DNA of 64,000 bases from Omphiscola glabra (taxonomy: Eukaryota > Mollusca > Gastropoda > Lymnaeidae). The stretch lies in contig OZ024794.1 of assembly GCA_964017045.1 (NCBI GenBank), forward strand, positions 32,767,682 to 32,831,681. Direction: 5' to 3'. Under the pieces are notes generated by a model that saw only the letters and a list, made by a program, of their open reading frames with translations, was not told the origin of the DNA and did no database searches. Made by a program: the position numbers and the translations under genes. Positions 22,463 through 34,400 of this stretch are shown one piece after another (position 1 is the first letter of the stretch; each line of letters starts with the position of its first letter).

Positions 22463-25400
22463 ATGAAGATTATGGAGAAAGAGAACTTGATGGGTCCTAT
22501 TCGTAAGATTTCATCACGACATCGAAAGAGATCCCATTCTGGCAGAGATGAGCAGTTCTCTACTGATGTTGGTATTTCTAAAAATGATAAAAAGATATGT
22601 GCAACAGATGTAATAGAGGAATTAAAGGTATATTATGTAGTTAAGATATAACAACTTTTATGAATACACTTTTGACTGTTGTACATTCAAGGGTTGTCTG
22701 TGAAAGAAAAATCATTCTTATCTCGTCTCAGCCTCATTACTTAATTATGAATTTTATACCATACCACAATGTACTTTATACAGAAAATAGATGTAGTTGT
22801 AGACTAAATAATTAAAAGTGTATTTTATTTTACCACTTTTGTCTTTAATTTGTTTAAACATTTTAATATTAATTCTAGTGACTCATTACTTTTTTTTTAC
22901 AAATAGAAATAATAGGTAAATAAAAATTTGTGTTTAATTGTGTTCATGTTCACACTTAACCTTTTACCTGCAGGGACTGCATCACGATGACTTTCATACT
23001 TTGAATGAGAGTGACTTAGCACTAGCTGAAATAGATATCGAGGCATCCTCAGAGCTGCTCAACTGCACTCAAAGGGAATCTTATATTTCTAATAATATAA
23101 AAAAAATGCCTTCTTCTTCCTCTCCATTAAGAAATGTATCAGACAATATTTTCAAAATAGAAACCCAAAGGACCTACACCCCTGATCAGACAACTTCACA
23201 ACAAATAAATGAAAACAGGGAGCTGTGCTCAGCTGAAGTTGACCTTTTTGAAGATTTTGAAATTGACAAAAGTGAAAATTCATCAGAAAGACTCATTCAT
23301 GATTGTTACAGCAATGAAAAAGTATGTTGTGGTACAGAGAAAGTTCTAACATTAAATCATTCCTCTGTACCTGATAATAAATATAATTCTGTGATTGATC
23401 TTGAACTTACAACAACAAACAACACAACAGAAAACACAATGGCAACAAAAACAGAGTTAGCCAGCCATAGTGATTATTTATCAGAGTACTTTTTCACAAG
23501 CTCAACAAGAAGTAATACTAACCTTAGGGAGAAGTCACCAGTTAAAAATCAGACTTATTGTTCTCATTCAGCTGATACATTACAGAGGTCAATAACTTCA
23601 AAAGTTGAAATCAAATCTGAAACACAGATTTTTAAATATATATCCTCAAACAATGAGGAGGACTGTTATTTTTTGAAGAGTGAAAAGACAAACATGACCC
23701 CCATAGGTAATAATGGGGATAAAAGACTTAAAGATAATAGTTCACTGAAAGAAAGATTAAAACAAAGACTCAAGGAAAATGCTGGGAAAGTTTCACCAAA
23801 ACAAGACCTGGATGGAGACATGAAGAAAGAAGCCATACAGCAAGCTCAACTTGATGCTTCACAGATTAGAAAAGAAGGGACCAAAGTGGACATTGGACCT
23901 TTCTATGGACTTCCTGCCAAAGTGCAACTTTTGTTTGAAAATAAAAGGAGCATTAAAAAACTTTATGGTAAGTTTTATGTTCATAATTTTGATGTCTTTA
24001 ATTTGTGCCTATGTCACAGACAATTTCTTAAAGTGATGATATAGGAGTGTCTTAAACTTGTGCAAAATATTTGGCACTTGTGAAAAGTCTGTGAAGTCTG
24101 ATATCCAAGAATAAATAAAAGTTAATATAATTGTTAGTCTTAACAGCTGTCAAATGAAATCTTTTAAAAAATATAGCTTAATTGTAATTTTTAAATGTGT
24201 TATTGGAATGTTTTAAATGTTGAACGTATAAATATGTGACGTATAAATGTTGAAAACATTAAATTAGATGTGCTAAAACAAATGGGATGTTAGATCTCAA
24301 TAGAAGTCAAGAGTAAATCATTATATTAGAAACTTTTTGTGTGTATAAATTTGAATTATTTTATCAAATTAACAGACATTTTATCAAAGACAAATTATTT
24401 ATTCAAAGACAATGCTGATTGATATCAAGTATAGTTGACACTAGTAATTAACATATTAAATTAAATATTTGAAAACCCAGACTGGCAGAATGAGTGTTTA
24501 CAACTGAAGGCTGTGAAGGAACACAGAAACCTTATTTACAGTCTGCCCACCAGTGGCGGGAAGACTCTAGTAGCAGAAGTGCTCATCATGAGGGAGCTGC
24601 TGTGTTATGAAAAAGACACACTGCTGATTTTACCTTTTGTTTCCATTGTTCAAGAAAAGGTTAGACTAGTTTTTTGTGTGTGTATTTTGTTTTAATTCAC
24701 CATAATATAAAAGGACACCAGTAAAAGCTAATTTTTAAAAAAAAACTTTTTTTCATAGCATTTTTAAAAAAAATTTCAGAAGAGGATATAAGCAGGAGAT
24801 TTTTTAAAGTCTCTTGTAATCAGACTTTAAAAAACAATTTCATGTATCCAGGCGATAAAGAGGAAAAAAATCCGTCAAAATTGTTTACTTATCATCATAT
24901 TAGGTTCGAAACATATCAGAATTTGCTGTGGAGTTAGGTTTTATTGTGGAAGAATATGCTGGCAGCAAAGGTAGATTTCCACCAACCAAAAGACAGTGGA
25001 AGAAGTCATTGTACATAGCAACCATAGAGAAAGCCCATTCACTGGTGAACAGTTTGATAGAGACTGGCAGGATGACCTCACTAGGCCTTGTTGTGGTAGA
25101 TGAGGTGAGATTAATGGTTATATCATGTGTTATTTTCAGGGATGAGATGTAATCGTTAAGACAGAATCAGCTGATATGATGAAGCAGATCGACTTTAGTT
25201 GATTTTAATGTAAAAAAAAATTATAGTACATTCCTAAGACTATTACTTTATTGCTAAAATTTTATTTAAAAATCTTAAATTATTAAAATATTGCAAGCCT
25301 TGAGGCTGCCTTTTCCTCTCTTATTTGATATCAACATTTTGAGCCTTACTATCTAAGAGAAAATGATACGTGCAAGGCACCCATTGATATTCTCTCTGTC

Positions 25401-28400
25401 TAATGGGACATTCTATTTAAAAAATGGAACATTTTAATTTTTCCTTTTTTGATTGTGACTATAAAATAATTTTTTTTACGCAGCGAAACATAAATATGTT
25501 TGTGGGCTTTTTAAAAAAGGAATTCTAAATTTTATATTGATTTCCAGCTCCACATGATCGGAGAAGGTGGTTCTAGAGGAGCAACGTTAGAAGCCACCCT
25601 CATGAAAATTGCAACAGCAAACAGTGGGTAAAATTTCTTAAGCGTTGTAAAGTTTATTTTCAATCTACAAATTATAAATACTAATGCAAACGTTATTCTT
25701 TTATTTACAAAATCTTAAACTTTGTCACTATCACATAAACAAGTGATTCAATCATAAATTTGTTAACTTGCATCAATCTTAATTATTTAAATAATGCAAG
25801 GAACAAAAATTGAGCTGGGCTTGTATTCCTCTATTAAGTTTTTATTCTAATTTTCAGAGTATTTGTATCCTCCGAAATAATGATGAAAGAACCTGTTGAC
25901 AGTGTTGAATATAATTATATTGAATCAATAACTGTCCTTCAGAACTCCATGCTTTGTTTAAACATGTTATTATTTTAAGAAAGACTTTGATAGAGGACCT
26001 ATTATTATTATAAGCATACTTTTATTATACAAAATCTAGTATTAGCATCCATTGTTGTGGTGCTACAGCCCATTAAGGGCTTTGGCCTGCCTCACCACTT
26101 TCTTCCACTCAGACTTAACTAATGCTTTTCTTTTCCATGCATGGATTCCAAGCTGCTGTAGATCTTTTTCCAGATCATCTAACCATCTAAGCCTGGGTCT
26201 GCCTTTGAGTCGTTTTTTTATTTGGTTGGCTAAGGCTCCCGCTCTAAATAGGCTTAGTACGTTCCTAGCTCGCAATCAAAAAATCATGTCCATGCATATT
26301 TCCTATTATTAGTATTATTGAAATCTATCACCGTGACAAAAAATTGTTAACATTAAATAGTGACTGTTGGTTCAATGATGTACTTTCAGGTGCCACACAG
26401 ATTATTGGCATGAGTGCGACACTAAACAACATCAAGGACCTACAGGATTTCTTGGCTGCAGAGGTTTACTACAATGACTTCAGACCGGTGTGTACCAACT
26501 AAATACTATGTTTTATTCAGAATGTGTTTGTTTTCAATCAGCAACACAAGAATGCAAATTATTTTGAAAGCTGTTTGTTGATTACGTTGAAAACCAAATC
26601 TAACAGTGCTTGGAGCTCCTAAACTTTTTGAAAATAATATTCAGTTTCAGATGCTTTATTTGTGAAACTCTGTTCATTTAACAAGTTTCTTTGGGCCATG
26701 TTAAGATTTCAAAGCCAAGCTAAGTTTTAAAAAATACAACAAATCTGATAAGGGATAAGAAACATCAGTTTTGGATTAATTTGTCATGAAGAAAACAGAG
26801 TTTTACAGTTGAATGTGAAAGTGACTCAGTAAAAAAAATGTTTAATGCCAGAGGAGATTATTCTAAATGGATGCAAGAAATACGATTGGAAGGGTGGAAA
26901 ATGTCTGTGAGGGTGGTGTAAATTGTCATGTTATAAGAACTGTGCGGGGGCATCAGGTTGACAATACAGTTTATCCAGTATAATGTGATAGCTAAGACAA
27001 TTGTTTGAAAAACTCTGTCAGGTTACATTGGAGGAATATGTCAAAGTGGAGGACAACTTGTTCAAAGTGAATCAAAAGGCTTTGGATCAGGACAGCAAGC
27101 TTGAGCATGAACGCTTCCTAACCTATCCGGTATCCATCTTTTTCATGTGGACATAGTTGACAGTTATAACTGCAATGATACTCTCTTCCTCTTTTTTTAA
27201 AAAGTATTTTATAGTGCTGACCCTTTTGACACTATTTTAACAGTACTACATTTTTTTATCAGCTGTTTTAAAAGTATTTCACCTTTTATCTACTTTTTTT
27301 TTTGTTATAGTAGTTTGCCATTTATCTAAAACTTTAAAGAACCCACTTTCTAACACTTATGCCTGCTGTTTCAGTTTCAACCAATTTCTAAATCTGATTG
27401 AGGATTTACTATTTTTTAAACCAAAACTATTCAACTACACATCTTATTTATTTAATGTATTTTCCCTCCAGTACAACAAGGAGCTCCACAGAGAGGACCC
27501 AGATCTCCTACTGGGTCTGGTGACTGAAGTCATACCAGAAAAATCTTGCTTAGTATTTTGTCCCACAAAAAAAAACTGTGAGAATGTTGCCCAACTGTTG
27601 AGCCAACTTATCTGCAAACACCGCAGGTTAGTTAATTATTGTGATGAACAATCTTTGGGGCTCAAAATTGCAGTTACAGTCTGAATTAAAAATCAAGTTA
27701 TTTTTGTTTCATTTATATCAAGCTAAAATTATCTTTAATTTGTACCTTTGAAGCAATTTGTGGATGCATGTATTACCCTGTAAAGATGTTTAAATTATAA
27801 TTATTGACATACAAATTCTGTAGTACTTTTGCATGATTAAAGTTAATTTTTAAATTAAGAAAAATTTCTTTTACTTGAATTTAAGCTGGGTATTATGTTT
27901 AGGTTTGGATTTTAAAATTTTAAAAATTTATCTATTTATGTGCTACAGGGACTTGGTCAATGTCAACAAAGACAAGCGCAAACAACTTTTGCAAGAGCTG
28001 TTGAGAGACGGTGATGGGAAGATTTGTCCGGTTTTAGAATACACCGTCCATTTTGGCATTGCTTACCATCACAGTGGTTTGACTATGGACGAACGTTTTT
28101 TAATTGAAGAGGCTTATTCGAATGGAGTTCTCTGCCTTCTCACATGTACTTCAACTTTGGCTGCAGGAGTTAACCTTCCTGCCAAAAGGTTTGTAATATT
28201 CAAGCATCTGAATAGGTAATTCACGGCTGTCTTAGTCCCGATTATTACTTCATAGTTTTTGATGACCTGATCCATAACTGCAAAGACCCATTCTGTGTTA
28301 ATGCATAGTTGTCAAAGTCATGGTTTTTAGTTCTTGGTTGTCAAAATCCTCTTTCTAAACATAGTCATCATTTTGTTAAATGGATGTTTGTCGGTATTTG

Positions 28401-31400
28401 TTTCACCTTATATAATATAATAGTAATTAGTCTAAAACTTTTACTTTTATTTTGCTCAAGGGTTATCCTTAGGAGTCCTTACATTGGTAATAGCTTCATT
28501 AAATTCAGCCAGTACAAACAAATGACTGGCAGAGCTGGCCGTGCAGGCATCGACACATCAGGGGAGAGCATTGTTATTGTCAACAGCAAAGACAAGATCA
28601 AAGTAAAGTAGCCAGATTAAAAAATTTTTCCATTCAGTTGCTATATAAATATTTTACTAAGCTTTAAAAAAATTAAGTGGTTAACATATATATTTTTATG
28701 ACATGTTTAAAGCATCATCCTGATCCGGAACGGTTTAAATACCTTTTTGTATCTATAATTATAACATATTTAACTTATATTTATACTGGATTCATCATTG
28801 TAAGTTTAAAAAAACAGCTGTATTTATAGCTCCATTACCTAACTAGAAGTTGTACTCTTGATTTGGTAACTTTAGGTGAAAGACTTACTAGGAGGTCCTC
28901 ACGATTACTGCCACAGCAGTCTCGGCTATGATGGAGGCAAAGGGATACGATGCTTGCTGCTTTCTGTAATAGGCTTGAAGGTAGGAGGGTCAAACAGCAT
29001 CAGCTTTAATTAAGTGCATGTTAAGTCCACCAGGATTTTATTATCTCTGGATCTACCACTAAGTTTTAAGTAGTGCCACAAACTAATCAGAAGAAACCTT
29101 TGAGTAGGTACCACAAACTGATTTTTCAAAACGGTCCTATAGCTATATTTTAAAATGTCATGTCAAGAACTCATGATTCTAAGAACGTGGATATCAAACT
29201 TGTTCATTTAGCTCAATTAGTAAAAAAGTTATGAATTTTGAAAATTTATTATTTTGAAAATTTTTTGCCACCATCAAAAGTGCCATATTTTGTAAGGCTA
29301 TATCTGTAAAACTAAATCACTTAAACTCACTTACTTACACTCAACACATACCCACATATATAGAGAACATACTCAATTTTTTTCAATGGTAAAAAATGAT
29401 TAATTCATTAAATTTTTATTTTATGAAAATGGAATTTCATCAAATTTTGAAAAAAATAAAAAGGGAGGTAAAAACGCGAAATTTGGTAATGTTTAAAAAA
29501 TCACTAAAAATCAACTGATAAGAAAGCATTCATGGTAGTTATATCAAAATGAAGGGTAACTAAAGGACTATGTAATTAAACAGCAAGTGTAAACATAAAA
29601 TTTACACTTAAAATACAAAAATTGTTAGAAAAAGGCAATGTTTCATAAGATGCAAAAAATCAGACATTTTTAAAAAATTGCAAAAAATCAATCGTTAAAC
29701 CAAGAGCTGAGCCAATTATACCAAAATACAGAAAAATTATAGCTCTACATATTTCAACAGTCACTGAGCCCATTAATTATTTATATACATTACAAACATG
29801 GCTGGAACAGTGAAAGCATTCACATACAGAATTTTTTTAATTTTTTGTTTTATAAGGTGTATTGAAAGCGCATCATAATTGTATCAAAATGTATGGGAAG
29901 TAAAGGTCTATGTACCCTACTCAAACAGCATGTGTACCTATAATAAGTGCATTGAAAATACAAAAACTGTTAGAAAAGTGCACGGGTTCACATGAAGCGA
30001 GAAATCAGCCATTTAAAAAAAATTGCATAAAATCAATAGTTTTACCAAGAGATAAGCTAATTATATCAAACTACAGAAAAATTATAGCTATGCATATTTC
30101 AACAGTCAATGAGCCCATTATTTATTTATATACAATACAAACATGGCTGGAACAGTGCAAGTGCAAGCAAAATTTTAACATTTAATAAAATGTAACGTTT
30201 ACAGATTTAGAGTGACCTGCATTTTTATTTTAAGTACTAGAACACGCTGCATACCTTAAACATTTACATAATCTGACATCAAACTAATAACTGTTTGGAT
30301 CTTTTATATTAACAGGTTTTTCACATTCACAATTAATATTGGCATTTAAAATAGACTCAGTGTTTACTTTCATTGATTTTATTTTGTCTTTTACTTTTAA
30401 TTTCAATAATTTCATTATCTCTCTGATAGTCTAACTGAAACTGAACAGAAAAATCTGTATTTTCTTGTTGAAGATTTCTAATAACACTCTTTCGTTTTGA
30501 TTTATGATGCTTAATTTTATTAAGAGATGATATTCTATTTTCTTCATCATTTACCAATTGTACTTTTAACATATTTAATTCTTCTTGAAAATTACTAATA
30601 TTTTCATGTAGCTGCAATTTTTCAATTTCTAAATCATTAACTCGTACACTAAGTAACTGTGCATTGTCTAAAGCCTGTTGTAATTTTAATTTAAGTTCAT
30701 CAACTTCACAAGACAATGGTTCTTTGTTGATACTAACAATGACAGGGTTAGGAACAATATCAACAATAAATATAACACTTATAAATGCTTTGAAACGTTC
30801 AGGTTGTCTTCTTTTAACATTTAAATGCCTCATTTTTTTTTTACTTTGCACCAAATTGGTTATCTTCTTTTTTGGCTTATGAAATCCAAATTCAGAACTT
30901 TACCCAAATAATGAAAATAATCCAAAGTTGAAAGGGAGTTCAAACTGCAAAGAAATTTTTCCACACACTTCTGAACTTTGCGACTGGTACTGGTACATAC
31001 TTTGATCTGAGAGAACCAGGTTTCGAGCTGAAAAGATATGTTCAGGCTTTATTAGTAAATTCATAAAATGTTTAACTTGGTAGAAGTAGAATACAAAATA
31101 TGTTTATTACACTGAATAACTTATCTTAGGCATATCATTATAATTACCTGCTCCCATGACTTGTTATTTTCCTCCTTCAAAACATAGAGTTGAAGAAGTA
31201 ATAGAGTAGGCAATGATGGCCTTCTTCCTTTCCTTATAGTTATAGCCAGAAAAGTCTTCTCTAGAGCGGCGAATTGTTCACCATCTAAAACAAAATTGAA
31301 CAAATTATAAATGTTCAGTCTAACATAAATCCACCTATAATAACAGAAATTACTTTATGCTATTCATAATGCATTACTTTGACCATCTCTTAACTTTACG

Positions 31401-34400
31401 AGTTGTTCTACTTTTAACGTTCATTGTTTGTTTACATTGACAACAAATATTATGATCACGTGACCTTTTTTATTTATTAAAATTAAATATGATAATATCA
31501 TTTGCTAGTTATAAAAATTAGTAGTTATTATTCTTCAACGTATCCTCTTTCAGAAAAAACAATAACATTTTAAATTGAGCAATTAGAAAAAATTAGACTT
31601 CACTACAAACAGAGGGGGGTTTAAGTCATCTGACAAAACTCAAAAACGATAATAATCGGCGACAAACGAACATATTTATATCTACATAAATACAAATTTT
31701 CTAAAGAAATAAAGAACTAAAACATAGCTGACACAGTTTCAAACCATTTAACAACTTATTTTTACTGATTTTACTTACCTACTAAACATTTAAGATCGGC
31801 TACCGTCAATTTAGAAAAAACTTCTGGAGCGTTGTCAACGTGGTTATCAGCCATTTTCGCATATCGGGAACAAGCGGGGTGAATCAATTTTATATGGTTC
31901 TTTGTTTAAATCGGCCGTTTTTGTTGATGCTTAGAAATGAAGTGTTGTTTTCGTATTTTAAAAGAAAAAAGGACGAGCTTTCCAATGATGTTGGTTAACA
32001 TTTCATATTTTGCCAAAATCAAATAGTAAATTATCAATTTCTTTGATTTTTTAAATTTTTAAATATTTAAACTGTAACGTTACATTAATATTTGGTACGA
32101 AACTAAAGGGCATTCATTTCTGCACACGATACACTTATTTGTGACGAAATACTACGAATGACCAAAAACGGCACGGCGATTGAATAGCGCGGGGGTAAAA
32201 ATGATCGCTTGACTGTCGATAAAAAATCACTTTGGTGATGGTTTTCATGCGATAAATGCAATACTCTTTGTTATTTCAACAACAATTAAAATGACATATA
32301 ATTGGAGTGCTTAAAATGTACTTTTAAATGGTACCAATTTTATTAGTTTATGACCAATTTTTAATATAGAAAACATTAAGTGAAAAGTTACTAAATACAG
32401 GCTTCCGTGACACAAAAACGCGTTTTTACGCCAGTTTGTGGTACCTACTTTGAGATTGCATTTATTTCCCTTGTTATCTCCCCTTGTGATGTTTGAAATT
32501 GAAATAAAAAAAAGTCCTACAACTGTTTCTTTCAACCAACCACTTTACTTCCACAGATGGTGTCAACAACAGAGACCGCCTTTGAATTCATGCAGAAATC
32601 CTTGCTCCACATCCAGGCAGGGTGTCTTGGAGCAGACATTGCCACTCTGACCCGGGACGCACTGCAGTACCTGATAGATGAGGAGTTAGTTGTGCAGACC
32701 AGGGGAACTGATGATGAAACCCTTGAACAGAAATGTCTTCTGCAGGTTACTTCTTTAGGAAATGCCACTTTCAAAGGTTAAGAGCAGAGAAAAAATAGCC
32801 TATGTCCTTATTTATTACAAATTTTGTGTATTATATAACAAGGGTCTCCAAAAATTATTTGAGTCAAGTGACCTATGACCCTGATACATTATATTTGGCA
32901 TTTTTTAATAAGGAAACCACAAAGAAAAAAATATTCTTCAGTACAATATATTTCAATATAATACAGGCTTCAACATTCAGATTGATTTTTCTTTGATATT
33001 TTCTTTGATGTTACCTCATGTCATCACCAAATTTAATTATTTTTCCACATATTTTTTCAAATGATGTAAATCCACTCTCCCAGATATGTATGGAAGGAAA
33101 TGGGAGTATTATTATTATGTTATTCAAACTTTAAGACACTGATTGCTATAAAATTAATTATTATTTTTTTACCTAGTAAAATAAATCATTGCATAAATGG
33201 AATTTATTTTCAACCTCAGGATCTATCGACCACACCTATAGTGGACAGCTCTACAGAGACTTGAACAAAGCCAAGGAGTCACTCAATCTGTCAACTTACT
33301 TGCATTTGTTATATCTTGTCACCCCCTACGACATGGCTGGCTCAGTGGTGCCAGACTGGAAAGTATACTTTGATCAGGTAATAAGAAAGTGAGATGACAG
33401 GGAATAAATATATTTAAATCTATCCACAAATAGAGTTATAAATTATTATTATTTTATTAAAAAAAGAATTCTAACAATTAGTTGTTTTATCCCAACTTCA
33501 CCCATGGTACACTTTGGTTATTCTGTAATGCTCATAATCTGAAGTTCTTGTTCACAAATTCCAAAGATTTGATTCCTCCTGCATCTGTAATGGAATGTGC
33601 ATTTTTTATTGATAGATCAACCAAATTAATTTTTGTTCAATTTGTAATAATTGTTGAAGGTTCCCTCATGCTCTGAAGTCCCCAGTACAAATTCTACCTT
33701 AAATTTGTTGTTTTCTAAATTATAAAAAGTGTGTTCTTCCATAATTCGTTATGAATTTTATCAAAATGTTCAAAGAATGATGTGCATGTTTAGAATAAAA
33801 ACCCTTGTAAAAATAAGGCATAATGCGCAAGGAACTTAAATTAGAAAAATAAATTCCAAAACAAAAATGCTAGAAACCATAAAATGTTTGAAAAAGAAAC
33901 TATTTGGATAAAAACTTTTGGGTACATGAACTAGTAAAAACATAAACCATTTTGACTTTCTGACAATAACTATTCATATTTGTTTGTTGGTTAAATCTCA
34001 TGTAAGAAAATTATAAAATGATTTGTTTTAACTGTTCTACAAATAAAACAATTTTTTTTCTTCTGGGATTTGCAGTTGAGCATAACATGTGAAACTATAT
34101 ATTATCAATTTTTGCACCCAGTATTGTAAACTGACAGAAATTGAACTGAAAACTGCTGGGGCCATAGAGGTGCATGAGAACTACCTCGGTTTGAGAGCTG
34201 CTGGGCACAAACCTAGAACAGTGAGTCTTTTTAACCTTTTAATGGAAAGCAAATTCTTGAACAGTATATACTTTCACTTGAATAAGGTGTAGAAATTTAA
34301 TGTAAATAAGTCTTTAATTTTATGTTCTACATGTATACTATAAGTAAATATATATAAAAATTTTCTTTTACATTAAGTGCAAAACTATTGTAATAGACTT

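Larger units (their letters stand above)
29105..32447. mobile_element. Unclassified 3343-bp DNA transposon-like element in HELQ intron 11
   Basis: The ends are exact inverted repeats: TAGGTACCACAAACTG at 29105-29120 and its reverse complement at 32432-32447, flanked by a perfect 7-bp duplication CTTTGAG. Immediately inside, both ends continue with T-rich sequence ending in an AAAACG-like motif (less conserved). The interior has a duplicated block of about 335 bp (29.5-30.2 kb), a minus-strand coiled-coil frame and two well-formed upstream minus-strand exons. No DDE/DDD transposase, helicase or integrase motif was seen on either strand. A degenerate terminal repeat (TAGTGCCACAAACTAATC) lies just outside at about 29070. 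A 7-bp duplication is compatible with P-element-like or Dada-like groups, but nothing in the coding sequence supports either. Removal would leave a HELQ intron of about 230 bp. Confidence 0.75.
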
